From: Stutzerimonas azotifigens DSM 17556
GTDB lineage: Bacteria; Pseudomonadota; Gammaproteobacteria; Pseudomonadales; Pseudomonadaceae
DNA: 64,000 bases
Assembly: GCF_000425625.1 (NCBI RefSeq)
Contig: NZ_AUDU01000017.1
Span: forward strand, 121,225 to 185,224
Direction: 5' to 3'
How positions within the stretch are numbered: the first letter of the stretch is position 1; each line of letters opens with the position of its first letter. This document shows positions 26,609 to 35,196 of the stretch, piece after piece. A program made the position numbers and the translations under genes. The notes below the pieces were generated by a model. It made no database searches. It was not told where the DNA came from and saw only the letters and a list, made by a program, of their open reading frames with translations.

Positions 26609-28366
26609 CTACGCGCTTCTGAAGAGTGCCTGCAGACGATTCAGGCCTACGGGCTCATCCTTAAGCAGAGGCATAACCGCATAACGTGTTGCGTGCTCCT
26701 TGGCTACCGCGTCGATCTCACGGCGCTCGTTCTCGGCACGCTTGCGCAGGAATGCGGACACTGGCCTGGCTGCCGCAACGCTGTTGTTTACGATCCAGGC
26801 CCAAGGTTCTATGTCAGCGCGTCGCAGGTCAGCCTGCAGATTCGCCGCTTCCAGAACAGGGGTGGTTTCCGCGAGTGTCACCAGCAATACCTTTGTCTGC
26901 TTGGGATCTTGCAGCTGCATCATGGGCGTTACGTAACTTACCTTGCTGTCTCCCATCTGCCGGACGATTTCACGGTGATAAGCGCCCGTGGCGTCCAGTA
27001 GAAGAAGCGTATGTCCGGTGGGGGCGGTATCCATGACCACAAACTTCTTGCCGGCCTCTCGAATCACTCTGGAGAAAGCCTGGAATACAGCGATTTCCTC
27101 AGTACAAGGCGATCGGAGGTCCTCCTCCAATAGAGCCAGGCCCTCGGGGTCCAGGTGTGCTCCTTTCGTTTTGAGCACGTGCTGCCGGTAGCGCTCGGTT
27201 TCGGCCTGCGGATCAATTCTGCTGACCGTCAGGTTATCCAAGGCCCCTTCAAGTGTTTCGGCAAGATGTGCAGCCGGATCGGAGGTCGTTAGATGCACGG
27301 GTAATCCCCGACGAGCCAAGTCGACGGCAACAGCTGCGGCCATGGTGGTTTTGCCTACGCCGCCCTTGCCCATGAGCATCACCAAGCCATGTCCGTCAGC
27401 CGCAATGTTATCCACCAAGATGGAGAGTTCAGGAAACTTCAGATCGGGCTCGCCGCCAGTTATACCCCCGCTATCGCTATTCATATCAGCGAACAGGCGC
27501 CCAAGCGTGTCAAGACCTACCAGATTGAAAGGCTTGAGCGAGAGCTGGTCGAGCGGGAGCGCGTGTAGTACTTCGGGGAAGTTCGCCAGTACCTGTTGCT
27601 CGCGTCGGTAGATGGCTGAGGCGAGTTCATCACCGTCGGCAGCACTGGCCGGCAGTACTCCATTCACGACCAGATACTGCTGCTTCAAGCCTATTTCAGA
27701 AAGCTCTTCGTGCGTGCGTGCAACCTCACGCAATGCGGCATTCTGCGCCCGTGCGACGAGTACGAGACGCGTGCGTAATGGGTCGGATAGTGCCTCCACC
27801 GCGACTTTGTATTGCGCTTGATGCTTTTCCAGGCCCGCGAGAGGACCCAGGCAAGTGGCGTCGCCTTTGCTGTTTTCCAGAAACCCGCTCCAAGCGCCAG
27901 GAAGCTGCAGCAGCCGGATGGTATGCCCCGTAGGCGCGGTGTCGAAAATGATGTGATCGAACTCGGCGATTAGGCTGTCGTCTGTCAGCAGCGCGGTGAA
28001 CTCATCGAACGCAGCAATTTCGGTGGTGCAGGCCCCTGACAGTTGCTCCTCGATGCCTTTGACGATGTCCTCCGGGAGGACGCCCCTGACCGGCCCCACG
28101 ATTCGATCCCGGTAAGCCTGAGCGGCCTGTTGCGGATCAATCTCGAAAGCGGCTAGACGGGGTACACCGCGGATCTCGGTCACCTTGTTACCAATATCCA
28201 GGCCGAAAACCTGCCCGACGTTCGATGCTGGGTCAGTGCTGACCAACAGGACGCGCTTGCCGTCGCCGGCCAGTTGAACAGCCGCGGCACAAGCAATGGA
28301 GGTCTTGCCTACACCACCCTTGCCGGTGAAGAACAGGAAGCGCGGTGGAGTTTTAAGAAATTTCAT
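26609..28366 (-). CDS. arsA: Arsenite-stimulated ATPase ArsA
   Basis: 585 residues made of two homologous halves, as in E. coli ArsA. P-loops 'GKGGVGKT' at residues 15-22 and near 332; each half also has 'DTAPTGHT' (signal-transduction motif). The metalloid-site cysteines are visible in 'GACTTEIAAF', 'GDATCLGPLAG' and 'RSPCTEEIAVF', which correspond to the three known Cys ligands. ArsA normally energises ArsB, but no arsB is present, so it may work with the Acr3 encoded 8 kb away. It follows arsD by 12 bases. Confidence 0.95.
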   Translation of the reverse strand: MKFLKTPPRFLFFTGKGGVGKTSIACAAAVQLAGDGKRVLLVSTDPASNVGQVFGLDIGNKVTEIRGVPRLAAFEIDPQQAAQAYRDRIVGPVRGVLPEDIVKGIEEQLSGACTTEIAAFDEFTALLTDDSLIAEFDHIIFDTAPTGHTIRLLQLPGAWSGFLENSKGDATCLGPLAGLEKHQAQYKVAVEALSDPLRTRLVLVARAQNAALREVARTHEELSEIGLKQQYLVVNGVLPASAADGDELASAIYRREQQVLANFPEVLHALPLDQLSLKPFNLVGLDTLGRLFADMNSDSGGITGGEPDLKFPELSILVDNIAADGHGLVMLMGKGGVGKTTMAAAVAVDLARRGLPVHLTTSDPAAHLAETLEGALDNLTVSRIDPQAETERYRQHVLKTKGAHLDPEGLALLEEDLRSPCTEEIAVFQAFSRVIREAGKKFVVMDTAPTGHTLLLLDATGAYHREIVRQMGDSKVSYVTPMMQLQDPKQTKVLLVTLAETTPVLEAANLQADLRRADIEPWAWIVNNSVAAARPVSAFLRKRAENERREIDAVAKEHATRYAVMPLLKDEPVGLNRLQALFRSA

Positions 28367-28378
28367 GAGGGGGTCCTT

Positions 28379-28741
28379 TCAGCAACAACCACGTCCCGAA
28401 CAGCATTCGCTGCCCGATGCGTCGGATAACGGCGATTCGTTAAGCCCGGTCCACTTGGCGAGCTCGGTGCGCGTCGGATAGCGGCCCGTCAAGACGACTT
28501 CGCCGCTGACGAGGGACACGGGCAAACTTTCCTGTCCCGAACGTTCCAGCAAGTTGCGAACGGCAGGTTGTTCGGCAAACGCCTGAGGCTGGTGTGCCAG
28601 ATTGAAACGCTGGACTTGGCCACCATTCCGTATGGCCCATTCCACATCACCTGCGAAGGTGACAAGCGCCTGATCCACCTCTACTCCACATACGCCGGTG
28701 CTACAGCACAGCGCGGGGTCATAAATTTGTACGGCCTGCAT
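28379..28741 (-). CDS. arsD: ArsD arsenic metallochaperone
   Basis: 120 residues. The N-terminal 'YDPALCCSTGVCG' holds the C12-C13-C18 set that binds As(III) and hands it to ArsA, and the protein ends in two further Cys pairs ('ECCSGRGCC'). ArsD raises the affinity of the ArsA pump for arsenite. It lies directly before arsA. About 125 bases separate it from the upstream flavoprotein gene, so arsDA may have its own promoter. Confidence 0.95.
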   Translation of the reverse strand: MQAVQIYDPALCCSTGVCGVEVDQALVTFAGDVEWAIRNGGQVQRFNLAHQPQAFAEQPAVRNLLERSGQESLPVSLVSGEVVLTGRYPTRTELAKWTGLNESPLSDASGSECCSGRGCC

Positions 28742-28867
28742 GTTGGTTCTCCGATGACAACCGATAAAAAGTCAAAGAGCACCAAGGCTTGTCGATCTTA
28801 TGTGCCTGCTTCGCTCCGCCGGCCTGATTAATGGCAGGTCAACGGAGCAAGCCTCGGCAACGAGTTC

Positions 28868-30244
28868 TTATGCGCGACTCGTAGGGTTACAGCAACGTGA
28901 TTCAGAAGCCTGAGGTGCAGCAAGGGGCGCCTGAGTGTCACAGCATGGGGGTTGCGCAGCAGGCGTAGGGGCACCGCAGCTCGGCACCCCTTTCGGCTGT
29001 TCAGGCCGGAGGCTACAGACTCCGGTTTCTGGCAGCTCAAGCTCAACACGACGCGCAGCTTCCCAGTCGCCGGCAAGACCCGCTACCACCGAGCGCACTT
29101 GCTCGTAGCCCGTAAGCATCAGGAACGTGGGCGCGCGTCCGTAGCTTTTCATGCCGACAATAAAAACGCCCTCGTCGGGGTGGGACAGTTCGTCAATGCC
29201 ATGGGGCCGAACGGTACCGCAGCTGTGCTCATTGGGATCGATAAGGGGGGCCAGTTGAACGGGGCTCTGGGTCGCCGGGTCGATCGCCAAGCGCAGCTCT
29301 CCTAGCAATTGAAGATTGGGGCGGAAGCCTGTGGCAACGATGATCTCATCCACTGCCGGCAGCGTTTCACCGTTGCTGTGGACGATGAGCCCTGCTTCAG
29401 TGGAGTCGACATGGCTGATCGAAACGCCTTTGAATAAGGTGATCTTCCCCTGGTCAAGTAGCGCTTTGATCCGCATGCCCAGATTGCCTCGCTCCGCGAG
29501 CTTATCGTTGGCCCCACCTCCCAGGATTCGCTCCAGCGAGTGCCCTCGAATGGCCCAGTACACCTTGGTAGCAGGTGCGTCGGCAGCGAGCTGAACCAGA
29601 TCCTGCAGGGCGTTAAAGGCTGAGTGGCCTCCACCCACAACCAATACCCTGCGATTGCGGTATCGATCATGTTCATTACCGTAAGCATCGGGTATGCCGT
29701 AGACGATATGCGCTTTTGCCTCCAACTCACCCAGTGCCGGAATGCCTGACGCTCCCATCCAGTTAGGTGTCTCGTAGGTGCCAGAGGCATCGATCACCGC
29801 CCGAGCAAGCACGTCCTTTTCACCTTCGGGACCCGCCACGCGCACCAGAAACGCAGCCTCTGCACGCCCCTTGTTTTTCAGCGTGTCAGCGCCATCCTTG
29901 GAGACCGCAAGCACGCGTGTCTTCAGATGCAGGCAATCACTGACTACTGGTACAGCGGCAAGTGGAAGGACGTATTGCTTCAGAAGCTCGCGGCCAGTTG
30001 GGTAGCTCCCGGCTCCCGGAGCTACCCAACCAGTTGCGGCCAGGAGCTTCGCAGCCTCCCTGTCCACGTTGTATTCCCAAGGCGAGAACATCCTGACGTG
30101 CCCCCAGCGGCTGATACTCGCTCCCGCCTGGTCGCCCGCCTCGAAGATCAGTGGTTTCACGCCTCGAGCCAGAAGGTGCGCTGCAGCGGCCAGACCCACC
30201 GGGCCGGCGCCGATTACAATGACGGGCAGTTCAGACAGTTTCAT
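28868..30244 (-). CDS. FAD/NAD(P)-dependent flavoprotein monooxygenase of the arsenic island (ArsO/ArsV-like)
   Basis: 458 residues. FAD-binding 'VIVIGAGPVGLAAAAHL' starts at residue ~8. A second dinucleotide motif 'VLVVGGGHSAFNAL' lies in the middle, and 'IIVATGFRPN' follows. This is the FMO-like layout also described for ArsO/ArsV-type proteins in ars operons. The C-terminus is unusual: a Pro/Ala-rich tail with Cys pairs at about 434-435 and 451-452 plus single Cys residues, suggesting As(III) binding. A 15-bp operator lies 45 bases upstream of its ATG. Substrate (arsenite, methylarsenite or another thiol-reactive arsenical) is unknown. Confidence 0.82.
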   Translation of the reverse strand: MKLSELPVIVIGAGPVGLAAAAHLLARGVKPLIFEAGDQAGASISRWGHVRMFSPWEYNVDREAAKLLAATGWVAPGAGSYPTGRELLKQYVLPLAAVPVVSDCLHLKTRVLAVSKDGADTLKNKGRAEAAFLVRVAGPEGEKDVLARAVIDASGTYETPNWMGASGIPALGELEAKAHIVYGIPDAYGNEHDRYRNRRVLVVGGGHSAFNALQDLVQLAADAPATKVYWAIRGHSLERILGGGANDKLAERGNLGMRIKALLDQGKITLFKGVSISHVDSTEAGLIVHSNGETLPAVDEIIVATGFRPNLQLLGELRLAIDPATQSPVQLAPLIDPNEHSCGTVRPHGIDELSHPDEGVFIVGMKSYGRAPTFLMLTGYEQVRSVVAGLAGDWEAARRVELELPETGVCSLRPEQPKGVPSCGAPTPAAQPPCCDTQAPLAAPQASESRCCNPTSRA

Positions 30245-30288
30245 ATCAATTCTCCGGCGTTAGGCTGGTTGGTCTTGCTTACAACTCG

Positions 30289-30303
30289 GTTGGTAGTAAC
30301 AAC
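30289..30303. promoter_or_regulatory. Operator A, GTTG-N7-CAAC, upstream of the flavoprotein gene
   Basis: The 15-mer GTTGGTAGTAACAAC is an inverted repeat whose arms match the sites at 30843 and 30930. It lies 45 bases upstream of the flavoprotein start on the minus strand and after the stop of the MarR gene. It is a candidate MarR-family binding site. Confidence 0.65.
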
Positions 30304-30336
30304 AATCAGGGCAAAAAAAGGAATACTTCTACACGC

Positions 30337-30828
30337 CTATTTCGATCGGGGCGGGCAGCAATCAGTGGCCAGCCCGCAGCGAATTTCAGCTGCTCGGGTA
30401 AGCTGACGCAGCAACACGAGCGCCCCCTGTCGTACCTCGGGCGTCATGCCACTGATCATCGCTTGCTCTTCAGCGATGAGGTCCGCTCGAATCTGTTCAT
30501 ACAGCTTGGTGCCCGCTTCGGTGGCCTGGACGCGTACGGCGCGACGGTCCTCCGAATCCTCGACGCGCGAGACGTAACCCTTGCGTTCCAAGGTATCAAC
30601 CACACGGCTGGCGGTACTCTTGTCCAAAAACATCTCCTCGGCCAAGCCCTGCAGGCGGAGTGGCCCCTGCTTGACCAGCGTCTCGATGGCATAGCACTGC
30701 GTAACCGACACGTCGTAGCAGCAAATACGATCGCGATCACGGAACTGGTAGACCCGCACCAGCTGGTTTAGCGCCTCATAGAGGGCTTCCGCATCTTGGC
30801 TCAGGTCGTCATTACGCATCTTTGGCAT
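30337..30828 (-). CDS. MarR-family regulator with cysteine clusters, probable arsenical sensor
   Basis: 163 residues with the MarR winged helix: 'GPLRLQGLAEEMFLDKSTAS' (helix-turn-helix) and wing 'GYVSRVEDSEDRRAVRVQAT' with the conserved DxRxxxV-type Asp/Arg set. Six Cys are present: C36-C37 and C45 near the N-terminal dimer region and C151, C157-C158 at the C-terminus. Such clustering is rare in MarR proteins and fits sensing of a trivalent metalloid. The gene lies between a flavoprotein and a divergent MFS exporter, each with a copy of the same 15-bp palindrome, including one 15 bases before its own start. Autoregulation is therefore likely. Confidence 0.85.
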   Translation of the reverse strand: MPKMRNDDLSQDAEALYEALNQLVRVYQFRDRDRICCYDVSVTQCYAIETLVKQGPLRLQGLAEEMFLDKSTASRVVDTLERKGYVSRVEDSEDRRAVRVQATEAGTKLYEQIRADLIAEEQAMISGMTPEVRQGALVLLRQLTRAAEIRCGLATDCCPPRSK

Positions 30829-30842
30829 GTCGGTTCCGATTA

Positions 30843-30857
30843 GTTGTTACCTGCAAC
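30843..30857. promoter_or_regulatory. Operator B, GTTG-N7-CAAC, upstream of the MarR gene
   Basis: The 15-mer GTTGTTACCTGCAAC sits 15 bases upstream of the MarR ATG (minus strand), in the promoter or leader. Its outer arms are identical to those of the other two sites. Binding here would give autorepression. Confidence 0.6.
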
Positions 30858-30929
30858 ATTATTGCTCAGCGAATTGTTCGTCAAGCCATGGTTGCTCAAT
30901 TGACCTGGATAGGGGGCATCGACTAGCTT

Positions 30930-30944
30930 GTTGCTACTAACAAC
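30930..30944. promoter_or_regulatory. Operator C, GTTG-N7-CAAC, upstream of the MFS gene
   Basis: The 15-mer GTTGCTACTAACAAC lies 17 bases upstream of the GTG start of the MFS transporter. The wider context is a longer dyad (TTGTT / AACAA). Its reverse complement is very close to operator A, including the central TAGTA. Confidence 0.65.
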
Positions 30945-30961
30945 TATAGCAGTGAGCGACC

Positions 30962-32188
30962 GTGACCCAGATCGAACCCCATCTGCCGCTCACCACTGGA
31001 CGCCTGCGCTTAGTGATCGCCTTGGGCATCACGCAGATTCTGGCGTGGGGCTCGACGTTCTATCTGCCTGCGGTATTGGCGGGGCCCATTGCACGCGACA
31101 CCGGATGGGCACTCTCGTCAGTTGTAGGAGGCCTCTCCTGGGGGATGCTGGTTGCTGGCGTTTGCTCGCCTCTGGCCGGCAGATTGATTGATCGCCATGG
31201 AGGACGTCCCGTACTCGCCTTCAGCTCATTGATGTTGGGCGTTGGGCTGCTGATCATGTCCTTTGCACATGCCCTATGGCTTTACTACTTGGCTTGGACG
31301 CTGCTGGGAGTGGGGATGGCGGCAGGCTTGTACGATGCCGCGTTTGCAACACTCGGAACGCTGTTCAGAGAGCATGCGCGCGAAGCAATTACCGGACTGA
31401 CCTTGATCGGAGGATTCGCCAGCACTCTGGGATGGCCCGCAATAGCCGCGCTTGAATCTTGGCTAGGTTGGCGTGAGGCCTGCCTGGTGCTTGTAGCCTC
31501 CCATCTGTTGATTGGACTGTCGATCCACTGGCTGGCTGTCCCCAGAACGCACGTGCGCGATGCTGGAGGGGGCTCTGCAGGCGAAGAACGGCCCCCGCCA
31601 TTACCTGATCGCTCCAGCCGTCGACTCTTCATGCTGGTCGCGGGGCTGCTGGCAGTTATGGCATTCGTCATGGCAAGTTTTTCCGTACACCTGTTGTCCG
31701 CACTCGAACAGCTGGGGCTCCCGACCGTCACAGTACTCGCGATTGGTATGGTGATCGGCCCCGCGCAGGTCGTGGCAAGGTTGCTGGAGTTTTCCATCGC
31801 CCGGCATCTCCACCCCACTTGGTCAGCGCGCATCGGCATTCTTCTGAGCCTTGCCGGCGTACTCCTGTTCACACCTGGCATACCTTGGCTAGCATTCGTC
31901 GCCGCCGCCCTCTACGGTGCCGGCAATGGAATCATGACCATTGCAAGAGGGACGCTACCATTAACGCTATTCGGGGCGGAGGGGTTTGGCACCAGGATGG
32001 GAGCATTAGCGCGGCCTATGCTCCTGGCGCAGGCTGCCGGCCCGTTTGTGGCTGCGCTTGTGCTGAGCGGCCAAGGCGCAACTACGATGATTTTGCTGAT
32101 GGCGCTGCTGGTTGCTGCCGCTTTGGGCGCGAGTCTTAGGTTGCCATCGAACCCTAAGGCGGAACAAAGCTACTCCCTGGACTCCTGA
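30962..32188 (+). CDS. MFS efflux transporter of the MarR/flavoprotein regulon
   Basis: 408 residues from GTG at 30962, with about 12 membrane helices. The loop 2-3 motif 'GRLIDRHGGRPVLAF' is the MFS signature, and N-terminal 'ALGITQILAWGSTFYLPAVL' is typical of this subgroup. It is divergent from the MarR gene with two operators between them, so the likely function is export of the compound sensed by MarR or of the product of the flavoprotein. It is not close to ArsJ and not an Acr3/ArsP type. Substrate unknown. Confidence 0.82.
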   Translation: MTQIEPHLPLTTGRLRLVIALGITQILAWGSTFYLPAVLAGPIARDTGWALSSVVGGLSWGMLVAGVCSPLAGRLIDRHGGRPVLAFSSLMLGVGLLIMSFAHALWLYYLAWTLLGVGMAAGLYDAAFATLGTLFREHAREAITGLTLIGGFASTLGWPAIAALESWLGWREACLVLVASHLLIGLSIHWLAVPRTHVRDAGGGSAGEERPPPLPDRSSRRLFMLVAGLLAVMAFVMASFSVHLLSALEQLGLPTVTVLAIGMVIGPAQVVARLLEFSIARHLHPTWSARIGILLSLAGVLLFTPGIPWLAFVAAALYGAGNGIMTIARGTLPLTLFGAEGFGTRMGALARPMLLAQAAGPFVAALVLSGQGATTMILLMALLVAAALGASLRLPSNPKAEQSYSLDS

Positions 32189-32414
32189 TGACAGCCCCTT
32201 GGTCCCCAACTGGCTGAGTGGTCTGTCCCACCGGCTGCAACAGCCATGCGCCACCTAAGCCATCGGCTAGAAGTGCGCAGCGCGGGCCGGCGTACCCGTA
32301 ACACACAGCGCCATTTCCCTGTAAAAACGGAGATCACTGGTTCCCGTTTGTTTGTCGTTACCCACACCGTTTTGAAGTGGACTACCGCCATTGCCAACTC
32401 TGCGGTGGTTCAAC

Positions 32415-32852
32415 ATGCTGGCTCGACCGACTCTCCTTTCTCATTCATCGTGGCGGTCGCTCGTCGCCGGATTATGCGCTGCGCTGCTAAGCACGCAGGC
32501 GCAGGCCAAGGACATTCTCGTCGTTACCGATAGCCAGCACCCGGTACTAGCTACCAGCGGCGTTCGGGTTATCGAGCTGGATCAGCCGGCCCGAATCAAG
32601 GGCGAGCTGGGTGCCCATCTGCCTGCCGACCCCACTCGCAGTACAGCAGTCGTGCAACAGCGGCTGAAGGACGGCGGTAACGCTCTCCTGGCACGCCTTG
32701 GTGCGGCTTACCAAGACGTGGTGGATGCCTGGAGCCTGGACATTACCACGATCCCCGCTGTAGTGGTTGATCAACGCTATGTGGTTTATGGCGAGCCGGA
32801 CGTCGCCAAGGCGGTTGCGCTCATCGAAGCACATCAGAGAACGCAGCCATGA
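32415..32852 (+). CDS. Integrating conjugative element protein, TIGR03757 (PFL_4709) family
   Basis: The ATG at 32415 gives 145 residues with a signal peptide ending near 'STQAQAKD'; a TTG at 32391 would add eight residues. The mature protein ('ILVVTDSQHPVLATSGVRVI', 'LDITTIPAVVVDQRYVVYG') has a thioredoxin-like or TrbC-like end as in the family. It begins the second conjugation block after the arsenic island. Its stop overlaps the next start by four bases. Confidence 0.82.
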   Translation: MLARPTLLSHSSWRSLVAGLCAALLSTQAQAKDILVVTDSQHPVLATSGVRVIELDQPARIKGELGAHLPADPTRSTAVVQQRLKDGGNALLARLGAAYQDVVDAWSLDITTIPAVVVDQRYVVYGEPDVAKAVALIEAHQRTQP

Positions 32853-33784
32853 TGTGTTCTCGCCGCCTGCGCGCCGGCATCGCCGCCATTCTGCTGACGA
32901 TGGGAGTCCCGTCTTTCGCGCTCGACACCTCGACCATCGCTTCCTCGACGCTCTCACCGGACTGTCTGGAATATCGCGTTGCCGGGATCTGTTTCTGGCT
33001 GCTCTGCACGTATTTCAGCTGCTCCGTGGAGACCTCGGTGAAGGTCAGGCATTACGTGCCCGACGCGGTTGTGTCCAGCTACTCGAACACTGGCGAGAAT
33101 CCATGGGTGGATGTGCAATCGATAAGCCAACCCAACGCCATGGCACAAGCCGGCGGCGACGGTACGACCAACGAGAACCACGAAAACAACCTGGCGAAGT
33201 TCAAGAACGCTGACGTGATCGGCCACCCCGGCGGCTATGTGCTGAGCCAGTTCGCCTCCGGCTTCGGCTATATCTGCAAAGGTGCCGGCACCGCCTTCAT
33301 GCCTTACCTTTTGAGTACTCTCGACACCATCGCGTGGCGCTACAACATCCCCGAAATGGTGTACCCGGAAGCGCTGACTCCGGGCGAACGCGAGATCGGC
33401 ACCCGCACTGACCGCAATCTCTGGGGCAACGTCTATCCACGCGGCGGCTTCCTGCACCAAAGCGATGACTATATGGCCGGTGCGGTAGTAGCCCAACGTG
33501 CCGGGGATGTCGTCACACGCCGCGGCCAGATCCACGTCTACCAACCTCTGCTCGCCGATGCCGAGGATGGCTACTGGCCAGCCGGTGAACTAGTTGAGAG
33601 CGACGCCACGACAGGCAAATGGCAGGAACTGACACCGACCCTGTCTCCCACATGCGCGGTCTTCCCTCACTCCGAAAACCGCGTACAGGCGCAGCAGGGT
33701 GATTACGCCTGGGCGCTGTGGAGACCCTATAGCTGCTGCGAACGCGAAGGTCAGGTGTTTCTGGGCAGCGTCGATTTCAACTGA
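32849..33784 (+). CDS. Integrating conjugative element protein, TIGR03756 (PFL_4710) family; TraU-like
   Basis: 311 residues with a signal peptide ('GIAAILLTMGVPSFA') and a Cys-rich mature part: 'DCLEYRVAGICFWLLCTYFSC' and late 'YSCCEREGQVF' pairs. Many Cys suggest disulfide-dependent folding in the periplasm, as for TraU of F-type systems, which acts in DNA transfer. Coupled to the preceding gene by ATGA. Confidence 0.83.
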   Translation: MMCSRRLRAGIAAILLTMGVPSFALDTSTIASSTLSPDCLEYRVAGICFWLLCTYFSCSVETSVKVRHYVPDAVVSSYSNTGENPWVDVQSISQPNAMAQAGGDGTTNENHENNLAKFKNADVIGHPGGYVLSQFASGFGYICKGAGTAFMPYLLSTLDTIAWRYNIPEMVYPEALTPGEREIGTRTDRNLWGNVYPRGGFLHQSDDYMAGAVVAQRAGDVVTRRGQIHVYQPLLADAEDGYWPAGELVESDATTGKWQELTPTLSPTCAVFPHSENRVQAQQGDYAWALWRPYSCCEREGQVFLGSVDFN

Positions 33785-33792
33785 GGCAGGCC

Positions 33793-35196
33793 ATGATGAC
33801 CCGTTGCAAATCCTCCCCTGCTGCAATACCGCGCCCTCTCCTTCTAACCGCCATTTTGATGATGGCGTGCACAAGCACCTTCGCCCAGACCAGCGTCAAC
33901 CAACATGGTGTGCAACACCAGGGCTCCGTGATCGGCGACGACGTGCTGTATTCAATCGGCGGCGGCCAGGCCGTGTCGATGACACCCGCCTCCAATATGC
34001 GCGCCATTGGCGTCGGCGTTGGATGGGACAGCAACCTGATCTGCGGTGACATGTCTATTTCGACCACGATCCAGAACCAGTTGAACGGCGCGACCAACGG
34101 CTTCCAGACCATCATGTCGTCAGTCATTCAGAACGCCACGGCCGCTGTGGCGTCGTTGCCAGCACTGATCATCCAGAGGGCGGACCCCGGGCTCTATAAC
34201 CTGCTCACCAACGGCGTGTTGCAGGCTCGGCTGGATTTTGACCGTTCCAAACTGACCTGTCGCGCAATGGCGGAGAAGATGGGCGACATGGCTGGCGGCC
34301 AGATCGGATGGAGCCAGCTCGCCGATGGGATGGTACTTAAGCAAGCCGTATCCAGCACCGACGCCGTATCTGCCATTGAGCAGACCGAAGCAAGCCGCGG
34401 CAATGAAGGGGTGACATGGGTCGGTGGCGAAAATGCGGGAGGCACAGGGCAGCGCCCGATTCGCGTCGTCAGTGATGTCACCCGCGCCGGTTACAACCTG
34501 GTTAACGGGCGCGATGTCGACGACACCAGCACGATCGATCCGAGCAGTTGTGGTGGCAACCTGACCTGCCAGACCTGGAACTCGCCCACCGCAGCCTCAG
34601 CCTGGGCCGTACGGGTGCTGGGCGAGCAAGAGCAGCGCACGTGCGAAGCATGCACCAAGACTATGACGATGCCCGGAGTCGGCCTGACGCCGCTGATCCA
34701 GGAGGAATACGAGGAGAAGCTCGAAGTGCTACAGGGGCTGATCGCCGGCAGCCAGTCCCTAAGCTTCGACAATTTACAAACAGCCGGCAGCGCCTCGCTG
34801 CCGATCACGCGCGGCGTGATCGAAGCACTGCGCGACGAACCCGACCAAGACATCCTGGCGCGGCGCCTCGCTTCGGAAATCGCCTTGTCCAGCGTGCTCG
34901 AAAAAGCACTGCTGCTGCAGCGTACCCTGCTGACTGGACGCAAAGAACCGAACGTCGCAGCCAACGAATTGGCGCAAAAAGCAGTTTCACACGAAAGCGA
35001 CCTACTCGACCGCGAAATCCATAACCTGAAAACCGAGCTGGAGCTGCGCCGCGAGCTGGCGAGCAATTCGCCCACCGCCATCATCCAGCGTTACAGCGCA
35101 CGCTCTGCAGGCTCGCGAGGCATCTATCAAGGTGATCCGACCCGCGACCGGCTCGATCAGTTGCAGCGTCCCCCGAGCAGCGGGAGCACTCCATGA
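33793..35196 (+). CDS. Integrating conjugative element protein, TIGR03755 (PFL_4711) family; TraH-like
   Basis: 467 residues with a signal peptide ending near 'TSTFAQT'. The segment 'WDSNLICGDMSISTTIQNQL' and the Cys pair in 'RTCEACTKTMTMPGVG' are family features, and a coiled-coil stretch lies near residues 385-440. It should be a secreted channel or pilus assembly component comparable in position to TraH. Overlaps the next gene by four bases. Confidence 0.82.
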   Translation: MMTRCKSSPAAIPRPLLLTAILMMACTSTFAQTSVNQHGVQHQGSVIGDDVLYSIGGGQAVSMTPASNMRAIGVGVGWDSNLICGDMSISTTIQNQLNGATNGFQTIMSSVIQNATAAVASLPALIIQRADPGLYNLLTNGVLQARLDFDRSKLTCRAMAEKMGDMAGGQIGWSQLADGMVLKQAVSSTDAVSAIEQTEASRGNEGVTWVGGENAGGTGQRPIRVVSDVTRAGYNLVNGRDVDDTSTIDPSSCGGNLTCQTWNSPTAASAWAVRVLGEQEQRTCEACTKTMTMPGVGLTPLIQEEYEEKLEVLQGLIAGSQSLSFDNLQTAGSASLPITRGVIEALRDEPDQDILARRLASEIALSSVLEKALLLQRTLLTGRKEPNVAANELAQKAVSHESDLLDREIHNLKTELELRRELASNSPTAIIQRYSARSAGSRGIYQGDPTRDRLDQLQRPPSSGSTP

